The notes under the pieces were generated by a model. It did no database searches, had not been told where the DNA came from, and was given only the letters and a program-made list of their open reading frames with translations. Below, piece after piece: positions 28,326-36,998 of a stretch of DNA of 57,168 bases. Within the stretch, counting starts at the first letter, position 1. The number at the start of each line of letters is the position of its first letter. Origin of the DNA: Streptomyces aurantiacus JA 4570 (GTDB taxonomy: Bacteria > Actinomycetota > Actinomycetes > Streptomycetales > Streptomycetaceae); NCBI RefSeq assembly GCF_000414115.1, contig NZ_AOPZ01000049.1:1-57168 (forward strand). The letters run 5' to 3'. A program made the position numbers and the translations under genes.

Positions 28326-28826
28326 ATGTCCTTCCTCCGCCGCCGCAGCTCCGCCACACCCGCGGGCCCGGACTTCGACGTCCTGGCCATGGACCCGGGT
28401 GACTGGCCCGGCAACCTCGGTGCCGGCCTGCTGCCCGCGCCCGACGGCAGCTGCCAAGGCGTCTTCCTGCGCTACGACCTGTTCGGTGGCCGCGGCCCCG
28501 CGATGATCATCGGCAATCTGCCGGAGGGCTCCCCGGCCCGCGAGCTCGGCGACGGCGAGGCGCCCTTCGAGGTGGCCCAGCTCCTGCTCGCGCTGGAGAA
28601 CGACGAGGAGGTCACCGTCGTCTCCAGCGAGGACGTGCCGGTGATGCAGGGCGACAACCTCCTGATCGTGCGCCGCCTGCGGCTGTCCGAAAGCCGCATC
28701 TCCTGCGTGCAGTTCGACCGCAGCGACAACGTCCTGGTGACCATCGCGGCCTGGGACCGTCCCATCACGGACGATCTGTACGCACTCCTCAAGCCGCTGC
28801 CCGCGGAGCTGTTCCAGCAGGGCTGA
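28326..28826 (+). CDS. Conserved hypothetical protein
   Basis: The protein has 166 residues. It is soluble and acidic, starting M-S-F-L-R-R-R-S-S. Mixed alpha/beta composition ends in P-L-P-A-E-L-F-Q-Q-G. Motifs such as G-A-G-L-L-P-A-P-D-G-S and A-M-I-I-G-N-L-P-E look like a conserved Streptomyces family that I cannot name. There is no signal peptide or membrane helix. The gene stands alone, with a hairpin terminator 44 bases downstream. Confidence 0.7.
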   Translation: MSFLRRRSSATPAGPDFDVLAMDPGDWPGNLGAGLLPAPDGSCQGVFLRYDLFGGRGPAMIIGNLPEGSPARELGDGEAPFEVAQLLLALENDEEVTVVSSEDVPVMQGDNLLIVRRLRLSESRISCVQFDRSDNVLVTIAAWDRPITDDLYALLKPLPAELFQQG

Positions 28827-28869
28827 CGTCGGCCCCGGCGGGGGCCTTTCCCTGAAGTCCAAGCGCCTG

Positions 28870-28891
28870 CCCACTCCGTCCAAGGAGTGGG
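28870..28891 (+). terminator. Terminator of the hypothetical gene
   Basis: CCCACTCC (28870-28877) and GGAGTGGG (28884-28891) form a perfect 8-bp stem with a 6-base loop, followed by TTTGTC. Confidence 0.7.
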
Positions 28892-28942
28892 TTTGTCATG
28901 TGTCTTGTCAGGCCAGTCATCGGACTTTTAACGTGGCCGCTC

Positions 28943-31351
28943 ATGAGACGACAGTCCAGCAGACGGCAGACCGGGCGCTCGGGGATCACGCGGAGAACCA
29001 CCATGCAGTCGGCTCTGGGCGCGGGCGCCGCGCTGGCCTTGGGCGGTCCGGCGCTCGACGGCCGAGCTGCCGGGCAGGGCCCCGACGGTCCTCAAGGGCC
29101 GATCGAGTCATCCGATGACCTGCGGCTCTGGTACCGGACCCCGGCCGCCGACTGGGAGCGGGAGGCGCTGCCCGTCGGCAGCGGCGCCCTCGGCGCCACG
29201 GTCTTCGGCACCCTCGCCTCCGAGCGGCTCCAGCTCAACGAGAAGACGCTGTGGACCGGCGGCCCCGGCGCCAAGGACGGCTACGACTCCGGCAACTGGC
29301 GCACGCCCCGGCCCGATGCCCTGGCCGCCGTCCAGCGGGACCTCGACGAGCACGGCCGGCTCACCCCGGACGCCGTCGCCGCCCAGCTCGGCCAGGCCCG
29401 GCGCGGCTACGGCGCCCACCAGACCCTCGGAGACCTGCGCATCGACGTGCCGGGCGCCCCGGACGCCCCCACCTCCGCGTATCGCCGCTCCCTGAACCTG
29501 CGCGACGCCGTCGCGGACGTCACGTACACCCATCAAGGCGCCCGCCACACCAGGGAGTTCTTCGCCTCCCACCCCGACGGCGTGATCGTCGGACGCCTCG
29601 GCGCCGACCGCCCCGGAGCCGTCACCTGCACGCTGCGGTACACCTCGCCCCGTGCCGACTTCACCGCCGCGGCCGACCGGGACCGCGTCACCGTACGAGG
29701 TGAACTCGCCGACAACGGCCTCAAGTTCGAGCTGCAGCTCCGCGTGCGGCACACCGGCGGGACGCTGGCCGCGCACGCCGACGGCACCCTTACCGTCACC
29801 GGCGCCGACCATGTGTGGTTCGTGCTCGCCGCCGCCACCGACTACGCCGACACCTACCCGCGCTACCGCGGCGACGACCCGCACCCCGCCGTGACACGGA
29901 CCGTGGACGCCGCCCTCGCCCGCGGCCACCGGGCCCTGCGCGCGCGTCATGTGCGCGACCACCGGGCCCTGTTCGACCGCGTCGCCCTCGACCTCCGCCA
30001 CCAGGCGCCGCCCGACCTCCCCACCGACCAGCTCCTCAAGACGTACGGCAGCGGCACACCCGCCGCCGACCGGGCTCTCGAAGTGCTGTTCTTCCAGTAC
30101 GGCCGCTACCTCCTCGTCGCCTCCTCCCGCCCCGGATCGCTGCCCGCCAACCTCCAGGGCGTGTGGAACCACAGCACCTCCCCGCCGTGGTCCGCCGACT
30201 ACCACGTCAACATCAATCTCCAGATGAACTACTGGCCGGCCGAGGCCGCGAACCTCGCCGAGACCACGGCCCCGTACGACCGGTTCGTCGAGGCGCTGCG
30301 CGCGCCCGGGCGGCGCACCGCCCGCGAGATGTTCGGCTCGCCCGGCTGGGTGGTGCACAACGAGACCAACCCCTACGGCTTCACCGGCGTCCACGACTGG
30401 TCGACCGCCTTCTGGTTCCCCGAGGCCGCCGCCTGGCTGACCGCGCAGCTCTACGAGCACTACCGCTTCGGCGGGTCCACGCACTACCTGCGGCACACCG
30501 CCTACCCGGTGCTGAAGGAGGCCGCCGAGTTCTGGCTCGGCCAACTGCGCACCGACCCGCGTGACGGCACCCTCGTCGTCACCCCCAGCTACTCACCGGA
30601 GCACGGCGACTTCACCGCGGGCGCCGCCATGTCCCAGCAGATCGTGCACGACCTGCTCACCAACACCCTGGAGGCCGCCCGCGTCCTCGGCGACGACCCC
30701 TCCTTCCGTACCCGCCTCGAGAAGACCCTGGGCCGTCTCGACCCCGGGCTGCGCGTCGGATCCTGGGGGCAGCTCCAGGAGTGGAAGGCCGACCTCGACG
30801 ACCCCGGCGACGACCACCGGCACGTCTCCCACCTCTACGCCCTGCACCCGGGGCGGCAGATCGAACCCGGCAGCGAGTGGGCCGAAGCGGCCAAGGTGAC
30901 CCTGAACGCGCGCGGCGACGGCGGCACCGGCTGGTCCAAGGCATGGAAGATCAACTTCTGGGCGCGGCTTCGCGACGGCGACCACGCGCACAAGATGCTC
31001 GGCGAACAGCTCAAGTCCTCCACGCTGCCCAACCTCTGGGACACCCACCCGCCGTTCCAGATCGACGGCAACTTCGGCGCCACGTCCGGCATCGTCGAGA
31101 TGCTCCTGCAGAGCCAGCACGACAGCATCGACGTGCTGCCCGCCCTGCCCGCGGCCTGGCCGGACGGCTCGGTGCGGGGGTTGCGGGCGCGCGGTGGCGC
31201 CACCGTCGATGTCGACTGGGCGGGCGGCCGCGCGACCCGCGTCGTTGTGCACGCCTCCCGGGCCGGGGAACTTACGCTGCGCTGTGGGCTGTTGGAGGGT
31301 GGGGAGCGCACCTTCAATGCGGTGGCCGGGCGCCGCTATCTCTTCCGCTGA
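28943..31351 (+). CDS. Secreted GH95 alpha-L-fucosidase-like glycoside hydrolase
   Basis: The protein has 802 residues. The ATG at 28943 gives a Tat-type signal: R-R near residue 20 (I-T-R-R-T-T-M), then A-L-G-A-G-A-A-L-A-L-G-G. Family 95 features in order are the N-terminal domain with W-Y-x-x-P-A-x-x-W-x-x-A-L-P-V-G-S-G-x-L-G-A, the N-x-Q-M-N-Y-W-P stretch carrying the catalytic-centre Asn pair, S-Y-S-P-E with the likely general acid Glu, and D-x-x-H-R-H-V-S-H-L. GH95 enzymes release fucose (or galactose) from glycans by inversion. The protein should act outside the cell. The ribosome site is weak and the true start could be upstream (GTG/ATG 28898). Confidence 0.88.
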   Translation: MRRQSSRRQTGRSGITRRTTMQSALGAGAALALGGPALDGRAAGQGPDGPQGPIESSDDLRLWYRTPAADWEREALPVGSGALGATVFGTLASERLQLNEKTLWTGGPGAKDGYDSGNWRTPRPDALAAVQRDLDEHGRLTPDAVAAQLGQARRGYGAHQTLGDLRIDVPGAPDAPTSAYRRSLNLRDAVADVTYTHQGARHTREFFASHPDGVIVGRLGADRPGAVTCTLRYTSPRADFTAAADRDRVTVRGELADNGLKFELQLRVRHTGGTLAAHADGTLTVTGADHVWFVLAAATDYADTYPRYRGDDPHPAVTRTVDAALARGHRALRARHVRDHRALFDRVALDLRHQAPPDLPTDQLLKTYGSGTPAADRALEVLFFQYGRYLLVASSRPGSLPANLQGVWNHSTSPPWSADYHVNINLQMNYWPAEAANLAETTAPYDRFVEALRAPGRRTAREMFGSPGWVVHNETNPYGFTGVHDWSTAFWFPEAAAWLTAQLYEHYRFGGSTHYLRHTAYPVLKEAAEFWLGQLRTDPRDGTLVVTPSYSPEHGDFTAGAAMSQQIVHDLLTNTLEAARVLGDDPSFRTRLEKTLGRLDPGLRVGSWGQLQEWKADLDDPGDDHRHVSHLYALHPGRQIEPGSEWAEAAKVTLNARGDGGTGWSKAWKINFWARLRDGDHAHKMLGEQLKSSTLPNLWDTHPPFQIDGNFGATSGIVEMLLQSQHDSIDVLPALPAAWPDGSVRGLRARGGATVDVDWAGGRATRVVVHASRAGELTLRCGLLEGGERTFNAVAGRRYLFR

Positions 31352-31373
31352 GCGTTTCGCTGCGGTGCTGAAG

Positions 31374-31425
31374 CTGCGGGCCGGTGGGGGCTGGTCGCGC
31401 AGTTCCCCGCGCCCCTTCGGGGCGC
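31374..31425 (-). repeat. Dispersed repeat, short form (copy D)
   Basis: On the minus strand this carries GCGCCCCGAAGGGGCGCGGGG followed directly by the CGCGACCAGCCCCCACCGGC arm and CCGCAG, without the central CGGCTCCGCCG palindrome of copies A-C. It lies between the fucosidase and amidase genes. Confidence 0.72.
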
Positions 31426-31457
31426 TGCCGAACCGCAGCCGGGATGCCGCGTACGAC

Positions 31458-31497
31458 GCCGGGCCCGGGCCTGCCCCCACGCAGGTCCGGGCCCGGC
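31458..31497. terminator. Terminator between the convergent fucosidase and amidase genes
   Basis: GCCGGGCCCGGGCCTGC (31458-31474) pairs with GCAGGTCCGGGCCCGGC (31481-31497), a 17-bp stem with one mismatch. It sits between stops at 31351 (+) and 31525 (-). Confidence 0.75.
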
Positions 31498-31524
31498 GGT
31501 TTCCGGTGGCCCCTGACGGGGCTG

Positions 31525-33528
31525 TCACGGTCCGGATCGCACCACCTTCACGTCGGCGGCGCGCACGAACGCCACCCGGTGGCCGAACTGGATCTCGTAG
31601 TACACGTCCTTGCCGCGCACCACGCGATGCGGGGCGAGGTCGAACGTCGGCGCGTAGAAGTACTCGCCGGGGAGCTTGTCGCCGACCGCGTACTTCTGGC
31701 CCGCGAGCAGCTTGTACGGCAGCGGGGAGACGGCCTGCACCGGCACCCCGGCCGGGTACGCCTCCTTCTCCGGATAGGCGCGGCCGTACACCGGGACCTC
31801 CGCGGAACCGTCCTTCGGGGTCACGACCCAGCCGCGCGCGTCGACGGCCGTCGGCTGCTTCTTCGGGTTCTTGAACCATGCCTTCTGGCCGAGGTACCAG
31901 ACGGCCGTCCAGTCGCCCTTGCGCTCGGCGACCGCGTACTGCTGGCCCGTCGAAAGCCGCGACCCCATGTCGTTCACACCGATCGTCGAGGGCTCACCGC
32001 CCGGGCGCAGGCCGATGTCCTTGATGAGCGGGGCGTCCTCGCGCGGCTCGGTGTAGACGCGCACCGCGCTCGAACCGTGCGGCGTGCACGTCTCGCCCGG
32101 CTTCGCGCAGCCCGTGAACACCGGCTTGTTCTCGGTGAACTTGGGCGCCACGGTCACCAGGCCGCCCGACGGGCCCGCGGTGCGGTGGAACGGCTTGCCG
32201 AGCAGCGTGAAGTAGTGCTGCCAGTCCCAGTAGGGGCCGGGGTCGGTGTGCATGCCGCGGATGGTCGCGGCCGTGGTGCCGGGCACGGTGTCGTGGCCGA
32301 GGATGTGCTGGCGGTCCAGCGGGATGTCGTACCGCTTGGCGAGGTACTTCACCAGGCGCGCCGACGAGCGGTACATCGCCTCCGTGTACCAGGTGTCGGG
32401 CGCCGTTAGGAAGCCCTCGTGCTCCAGGCCGACCGACTTGGCGTTGACGTACCAGTTGCCCGCGTGCCAGCCGACGTCCTTGGTGCGTACGTGCTGGGCG
32501 ACATGGCCGTCGGAGGAGCGCAGCGTGTAGTGCCACGACACGTACGTCGGGTCCTGCACCATCTTGAGGACGCCCTCCCAGGTGCCCTCGGTGTCGTGCA
32601 CGACGATGTACTTGATGCCCTGGCTCCTGGGGCGGTCGGCCTTGTCGTGGTTGCCGTAGTCGCCGTCGCCGAACTCCTCGTACGGCGCCGGGATCCACTC
32701 GCAGGCGAGCGTCTTCGGGCAGTCCGTCTCGGCTGCCCTGGCCTTGCGCAGGCCCATGGTGCGCAACTGCGCGGCGTCCGGGGCCAGTCCGGGCCGGGCG
32801 GTGAGCGCGACCTGCTGGCCGGCGTCGGTCGTGCGCCGCTGACCGTCGCGGATCACGGCGAACACGTCGTTGGCGTACGTGGCCGCGCTCGCCTGGTCGT
32901 CGGCTCCCGAGAACCGGGCGATCGCTCCGTACCAGTCGGCCGGGTCGTCGCTGAGCGGCTTGCCGAGCTGCTTCTGCGCGGCGGCGAGCAGGGCCGCGCC
33001 GCCGCGGACGTTGGCGGCCGGGTCCTCGCGGAGCCGGTCGGCGGGCAGCCCGCTGAGCGCTGCCGCGCGCTTCAACGTCTTGAAACGGGCGGGCAGTTGG
33101 GACTCGGTCGGCGGCTCGCCCTTCGGCAGCAGGGTGCGCCGCGAGGTGTCGCCGCGCGGGTCCTCCTTGCCGTGGCTGTGGTGCGGGGCGGTGGCGAGGG
33201 CGGTGCGGGCGTCGGTGAGGTGCATGGGGCCGTAGCCCCCGGTGACGCTCGGGGCGCCGCCGTGCGCGTCCCAGCGGGACTGCAGGTAGGAGACGCCGAG
33301 CAGCACGCTCTGCGGCACGTCGTACTCGGCGGCGGCCGCGGTGAAGGCGCTCTGCAGCCTTCCGGTCGACCCGGATGACCCGGACGACGGGGACGGTGCG
33401 GCGGGGGTGGACGACGACGGCGCGGCGCCGATCAGCGGGACCAGCAGGGCGGCCGACGCGAGGGCGCCCGCCACCCTCACGGTGCGTCTGCGCGCGGGCG
33501 GGGCGGGGGCGGTGACGGATCCTCGCAA
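31525..33528 (-). CDS. Secreted N-acetylmuramoyl-L-alanine amidase (Amidase_2 family)
   Basis: The protein has 667 residues. TTG at 33528 is the start, with AGGAGG seven bases upstream. The signal peptide has R-R-R-T-V-R followed by an Ala/Leu core, then a Ser/Pro-rich linker. Residues about 60-210 look lysozyme/transglycosylase-like (A-A-A-E-Y-D-V-P, S-Y-L-Q-S-R-W, G-Y-G-P-M-H-L-T-D). The amidase domain at about 295-445 holds the likely zinc ligands in V-V-H-D-T and M-H-T-D-P-G. The C-terminal third contains SH3-like segments (W-T-A-V-W-Y-L-G-Q-K-A-W-F). It cleaves the peptide from muramic acid in peptidoglycan and acts in the cell wall. Confidence 0.88.
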   Translation of the reverse strand: MRGSVTAPAPPARRRTVRVAGALASAALLVPLIGAAPSSSTPAAPSPSSGSSGSTGRLQSAFTAAAAEYDVPQSVLLGVSYLQSRWDAHGGAPSVTGGYGPMHLTDARTALATAPHHSHGKEDPRGDTSRRTLLPKGEPPTESQLPARFKTLKRAAALSGLPADRLREDPAANVRGGAALLAAAQKQLGKPLSDDPADWYGAIARFSGADDQASAATYANDVFAVIRDGQRRTTDAGQQVALTARPGLAPDAAQLRTMGLRKARAAETDCPKTLACEWIPAPYEEFGDGDYGNHDKADRPRSQGIKYIVVHDTEGTWEGVLKMVQDPTYVSWHYTLRSSDGHVAQHVRTKDVGWHAGNWYVNAKSVGLEHEGFLTAPDTWYTEAMYRSSARLVKYLAKRYDIPLDRQHILGHDTVPGTTAATIRGMHTDPGPYWDWQHYFTLLGKPFHRTAGPSGGLVTVAPKFTENKPVFTGCAKPGETCTPHGSSAVRVYTEPREDAPLIKDIGLRPGGEPSTIGVNDMGSRLSTGQQYAVAERKGDWTAVWYLGQKAWFKNPKKQPTAVDARGWVVTPKDGSAEVPVYGRAYPEKEAYPAGVPVQAVSPLPYKLLAGQKYAVGDKLPGEYFYAPTFDLAPHRVVRGKDVYYEIQFGHRVAFVRAADVKVVRSGP

Positions 33529-33647
33529 GACAGCCTCCTGGGACTTCCGGGCCGGTGAAGCGTGGCGGGGCGTGCGGGGCCGGGCGTGCGTCAGTGGTAC
33601 CGGCTCTCCGACGATCCGTCAATCATGCCCAGGAGAAGGGATTTCCC

Positions 33648-33770
33648 ATGTCAACGCCGGTCTGGTGGGTTTTCGCCACGGGCGGTGTCATCGCCTGCGG
33701 CGCGTCAGTGGAGTGGACCAATGCGCGGGTACGACAGCACCCCGCGCGTTCGGGCGCGGGGTGCGGGTGA
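33648..33770 (+). CDS. Small 40-residue protein with one membrane-like segment
   Basis: ATG at 33648 follows AGGAGAAGGGATTTCCC, a strong ribosome site. The product M-S-T-P-V-W-W-V-F-A-T-G-G-V-I-A-C-G-A... has one short hydrophobic helix and a basic tail. The last codons overlap the GC-rich hairpin at 33737-33764. It is divergent from the amidase gene and convergent with arsM. No family is recognised. The support is the ribosome site and the hydrophobic segment. Confidence 0.4.
   Translation: MSTPVWWVFATGGVIACGASVEWTNARVRQHPARSGAGCG
33737..33764. terminator. Terminator hairpin before the arsM stop
   Basis: GCACCCCGCGC (33737-33747) and GCGCGGGGTGC (33754-33764) form a perfect 11-bp stem with loop GTTCGG, located 28 bases beyond the arsM stop (33792, minus strand). 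Confidence 0.65.
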
Positions 33771-33791
33771 CCGGGGGTGATGTGTCGACGA

Positions 33792-34595
33792 CTACACGCC
33801 GGAGGCGGGGGTGCCGGAGGCGGCGGCGGGCTTCGTCGCGCGTACGACGGCCGAGTGCATTCCGTCGGCGACGGCGTGCGTGGGGGTGATCTCGACGCCG
33901 GTGAACCCGGCGGCTTCGAGGCCCCGCCGGTACTCGGAGAAGGAGAGCGCCCCGGCGATGCAGCCCACGTAGTCGCCGCGCTCGGCCCGCTGCGCGGGGG
34001 AGAGCGTGTCGTCGGCGACGACGTCGAGCACGCCGACGCGGCCGCCGGGGGCCAGCACGCGGAACGCCTCCGCGAACACCGCGGGCTTGTCGGTCGACAG
34101 ATTGATGACGCAGTTGGAGATCACGACGTCGATCGTGGCCGCGGGCAGCGGGACGGCCTCGATGGTGCCCTTCAGGAACTCGACGTTCGTCGCACCCGCC
34201 TTCTTCTGGTTGGCCAGGGCGAGGGCGAGCATCTCGTCGGTCATGTCGAGCCCGTACGCCTTGCCGGTCGGCCCGACCCGCCGGGCCGACAGCAGGACGT
34301 CGATGCCACCGCCGGAGCCGAGGTCGAGCACGCGCTCGCCTTCACGCAGCTCCGCGACGGCCGTGGGGTTGCCGCAGCCCAGGGAGGCGGCGACGGCTTC
34401 GGCGGGGAGGGAGTCGCGGTCGGTTGCGGCGTAGAGGGCGGAGCCGAAGTTCTCGTCGATGTCGACTGCGGCAGGAGGGGCGGTGGCGCAGTCGTCGCCG
34501 CAGCAGGCGGCGGTGCCGCCTTCGGTCACCTGGATGGCCGCTGCGGCATAGCTGCGGCGGACGCTTTCGCGGAGGTCGGGGGACTGGTCGGTCAT
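33792..34595 (-). CDS. arsM: Arsenite methyltransferase (ArsM)
   Basis: The protein has 267 residues. ATG at 34595 follows AGGAG. The S-adenosylmethionine site V-L-D-L-G-S-G-G-G-I-D near 90 is intact. Conserved ArsM cysteines are visible: the A-C-C-G-D-D-C cluster near 30, L-G-C-G-N-P near 73, N-C-V-I-N-L near 160 and the C in Y-V-G-C-I-A-G-A near 210. It methylates arsenite to volatile or less toxic forms in the cytosol. It stands alone: no arsR, arsB or arsC gene lies nearby, but its promoter carries repeated ArsR-like sites at 34649-34710. Confidence 0.9.
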   Translation of the reverse strand: MTDQSPDLRESVRRSYAAAAIQVTEGGTAACCGDDCATAPPAAVDIDENFGSALYAATDRDSLPAEAVAASLGCGNPTAVAELREGERVLDLGSGGGIDVLLSARRVGPTGKAYGLDMTDEMLALALANQKKAGATNVEFLKGTIEAVPLPAATIDVVISNCVINLSTDKPAVFAEAFRVLAPGGRVGVLDVVADDTLSPAQRAERGDYVGCIAGALSFSEYRRGLEAAGFTGVEITPTHAVADGMHSAVVRATKPAAASGTPASGV

Positions 34596-34648
34596 GGCTG
34601 CTGCGCTCCTGGAGGAAGGGCGGACTGTGCACCGGCATTGATCGCTGT

Positions 34649-34710
34649 ATCGACGTCTGTCGATGTCTATCGATGCAAGAGTGCGCCTTGAATCGACGTC
34701 TGTCAACATA
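34649..34710 (-). promoter_or_regulatory. Paired ArsR-type operators upstream of arsM
   Basis: The 13-mer ATCGACGTCTGTC occurs at 34649-34661 and again at 34692-34704, 43 bp apart (about four helical turns). Each is followed by an imperfect dyad partner (GATGT and AACAT), and CTATCGATG follows the first. Sites of the form ATCGACxxxxGTCGAT are typical of ArsR/SmtB repressors. They lie 54-115 bases upstream of the arsM start. Confidence 0.6.
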
Positions 34711-34831
34711 GAGGAATGTCGAATCAGGGTCGCGCCTACGGACTGTCGCGGCAGACGGGGGCGGCCCCGGGCGTGTTCGACTGCTGCACGGCTGACGAAG
34801 TGCGCGGGCGGCCATGCGATCATGGCGTGCC

Positions 34832-35392
34832 ATGACCACAGGCGGGGGCTTTGCCGAGGACGATGCCGGAGCGGACGGATGGGACGACATACCTGGTGAC
34901 ACGGCGCTCACCATCAGGATTCCCGAGGCCGACCCGCTGGTCAGGGCCGGATTCCCCGCCCATGTGACCGTGCTCTACCCGTTCCTGCACGAGAGCCGCA
35001 TCGACGCCCCGCTCGACCGCGAACTCCGCGCTCTCCTCGCCGGGCACGACGCCTTCACCCTGACGTTCGCCGAATTCGGCCGCTATCCGGGCGTGCTCTA
35101 CCTCGACCCCTGGCCGCGCGAACCCGTCGAGGCGCTCACCAAGGACCTCACCCTGCGCTGGCCCGAAGTGGTGCCCTATCGGGGGATCTTCGGCGCCGGC
35201 CTCGAACCGCACCTGACCGTCGCCAACAGCGAGGGCCCCGAAACCCAAGCGGCCGCGTACGACGAGCTGGAGGCCGAACTCGCCCCCTCGCTGCCGCTGG
35301 TCTGCCGAGTGGAGGCGGTCGAGCTGATCGTGTGGGACGGCGCGGGATGGCGGGGCCGGGCCGCGTACCGGCTCGGCGGACCGGACCGCTGA
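34832..35392 (+). CDS. 2H phosphoesterase (2'-5' RNA ligase/LigT-like)
   Basis: The protein has 186 residues; ATG 34832 or ATG 34814 may start it and neither has a clear ribosome site. Two H-x-T motifs define the 2H superfamily: P-A-H-V-T-V-L-Y-P-F near 45 and P-H-L-T-V-A-N near 128. Spacing and length fit the 2'-5' RNA ligase/cyclic phosphodiesterase group. The substrate is unknown; such proteins open or form 2',3'-cyclic or 2'-5' phosphodiester bonds. It is soluble, stands alone and converges on the topoisomerase gene. Confidence 0.8.
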   Translation: MTTGGGFAEDDAGADGWDDIPGDTALTIRIPEADPLVRAGFPAHVTVLYPFLHESRIDAPLDRELRALLAGHDAFTLTFAEFGRYPGVLYLDPWPREPVEALTKDLTLRWPEVVPYRGIFGAGLEPHLTVANSEGPETQAAAYDELEAELAPSLPLVCRVEAVELIVWDGAGWRGRAAYRLGGPDR

Positions 35393-35399
35393 GTCCGGC

Positions 35400-36434
35400 T
35401 CACTCCGGGGCCGGCGCGCGCCCGGTGCGCAGCATGCGCAGGACGGCTCGCTCGGCGGGGCCCCGGGTCGCCGGGATCCCGTACGTGCCCGCCGCCCCGA
35501 GGCGCGGCAGGACGGCGGCCACGGTGACGCCCTCCTCGTACAACTCGACGACTCTGGGGTTGATGTAGGAGGCGCGGCAGACTGCGGGAGTGTTGCCGAG
35601 GTACGCGGCGACCTCACGGACGGACCGGCTGATGGCGCGGCGCCGGGCGGTCTCGCTGTGTGCGACGCCCTGGGACACGGCGAGTGCCACGGCGGCCATG
35701 ACCGTGGCGTGCCAGGTCCTGAAGTCCTTGGCGGTGATCTCCAGGCCGGCCAACTCCTTCAGATAGGCGTTGACGTCCGCGCCGCTGACCTCATGCCAGT
35801 CGGGACGCTCCCAGTAGACGAACAGCCGGTCCCCGCCACTGCGGCGGCGTGCCAGGGCGCTGACGCTGCGGCACGTCGGGGGATCGGCGACCGCTTGGAC
35901 CTGCTCCTTGCCCTGTTTGGAGGGGTACGTGAACACCACCTCGCCGCGTTGGCACCGGGTGTGTTCGCGCAGCAGGGTGGTGAGGCCGTACGTGTCGTTG
36001 AGTTCGGCGTAGCGGTCGCTTCCGACACGGAAGAACCCCAGGTCGAGGAGGCGTACGGCGGTGGCGAGTACGCGCTGCCGGGTGAGTCCGCGGTCACCGA
36101 GGTGCGCCTCCACCGCGGTTCTCACCTTCGGCAGGCGGTCCGCGACGTCCAGCACGTGCTCGTGCTTGGCCTGCTCCTGCTCGGCGCGGAACTGCGGGTG
36201 GTACAGGTACTGGCGGCGTCCGGCGGCATCGGTGCCGACGGCCTGCAGGTGACCGTTCGCCTTGGCGCAGATCCAGACGTCCCGCCACGCCGGCGGGATC
36301 ACCAGCGCCTTGACGCGGTCCAGCTCATCGGGGTCTCGCACGGGCCGGCCGTGCGGATCGAGGTAGCGGAAACCTCGCCCGTGCCGTTTGCGGAGGTAGC
36401 CCGGCTCGGTGGGACGGCTGTGGTAGAGGCGCAA
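35400..36434 (-). CDS. DNA topoisomerase IB (poxvirus-like)
   Basis: The protein has 344 residues. TTG at 36434 is the start, with AGGAGG five to six bases upstream. The N-terminal domain includes G-R-G-F-R-Y-L-D and I-P-P-A-W-x-D-V-W-I-C. The catalytic domain has V-R-L-L-D-L-G-F-F-R-V-G, T-A-K-D-F-R-T-W-H-A-T and the active-site Tyr in C-R-A-S-Y-I-N-P-R-V-V-E-L-Y. This is the bacterial TopIB pattern, a site-specific nicking-closing enzyme that relaxes supercoils through a 3'-phosphotyrosine. It is followed upstream by an SRPBCC gene on the same strand (43 bases), possibly cotranscribed. Confidence 0.92.
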   Translation of the reverse strand: MRLYHSRPTEPGYLRKRHGRGFRYLDPHGRPVRDPDELDRVKALVIPPAWRDVWICAKANGHLQAVGTDAAGRRQYLYHPQFRAEQEQAKHEHVLDVADRLPKVRTAVEAHLGDRGLTRQRVLATAVRLLDLGFFRVGSDRYAELNDTYGLTTLLREHTRCQRGEVVFTYPSKQGKEQVQAVADPPTCRSVSALARRRSGGDRLFVYWERPDWHEVSGADVNAYLKELAGLEITAKDFRTWHATVMAAVALAVSQGVAHSETARRRAISRSVREVAAYLGNTPAVCRASYINPRVVELYEEGVTVAAVLPRLGAAGTYGIPATRGPAERAVLRMLRTGRAPAPE

Positions 36435-36477
36435 GCGAACCTCCTGGACCTCGCAGGCGGGCCGTCGGCGGCGCGCC

Positions 36478-36891
36478 TCATCCGGCCGCGTTGTCGACGC
36501 GCAGCCGCACCTGCTCCTCCAGGCGCTGGAGGCTGGTGTCCAGCGCGGCGTCGACGGCCTCCTTGCCCGGGTCGTGGCTCGCGTCGAAGAAGGACAGGTG
36601 CACCGTCACCTCGCTGGTTCCGCCGTCCATACCGGCGACCTGGAGCCAGCCGGTGTAGCTGCCCTGGTCACGGGTGCCCCATTCGAGCCGCATCTGATCG
36701 CGCTGGGCGCGCAGCAGGGCGGAGGTGTCCTCGTCGGTGCGGTCCTCGTGCACGGTGACCGCGGGCAGGTCCCCGGCCCGCACGTGCAGGGCGTCCGGCA
36801 GCCAGGTGTCCAGTTGGTCGACGTTGGCGGCCTGGTCGAAGACGTGCTCGGGCTGTGCGGGCATCGTGCGTGAACGCTCGTACTCGGTCAT
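36478..36891 (-). CDS. SRPBCC-family protein
   Basis: The protein has 137 residues. M-P-A-Q-P-E-H-V-F-D-Q-A-A-N-V at the N-terminus and the terminal long helix (L-Q-R-L-E-E-Q-V-R-L-R) fit the START/polyketide-cyclase-like ligand-binding fold. The central W-x-x-x-D-Q-G-S-Y-T-G-W-L-Q strand pair is typical of the cyclase/dehydrase subgroup. The ligand is unknown. It lies 43 bases upstream of the topoisomerase gene on the same strand, so the two may share a transcript. Confidence 0.72.
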   Translation of the reverse strand: MTEYERSRTMPAQPEHVFDQAANVDQLDTWLPDALHVRAGDLPAVTVHEDRTDEDTSALLRAQRDQMRLEWGTRDQGSYTGWLQVAGMDGGTSEVTVHLSFFDASHDPGKEAVDAALDTSLQRLEEQVRLRVDNAAG

Positions 36892-36998
36892 GGCGATTCC
36901 GTCCTCGGGTGAGGGCTGTACGGCGGTACGAGTACCCGCCGTACCTGAACATGAGCCTCTTGGGGGACGCGCGGTGACGGGCCCGTCCCTGGGCGGCC

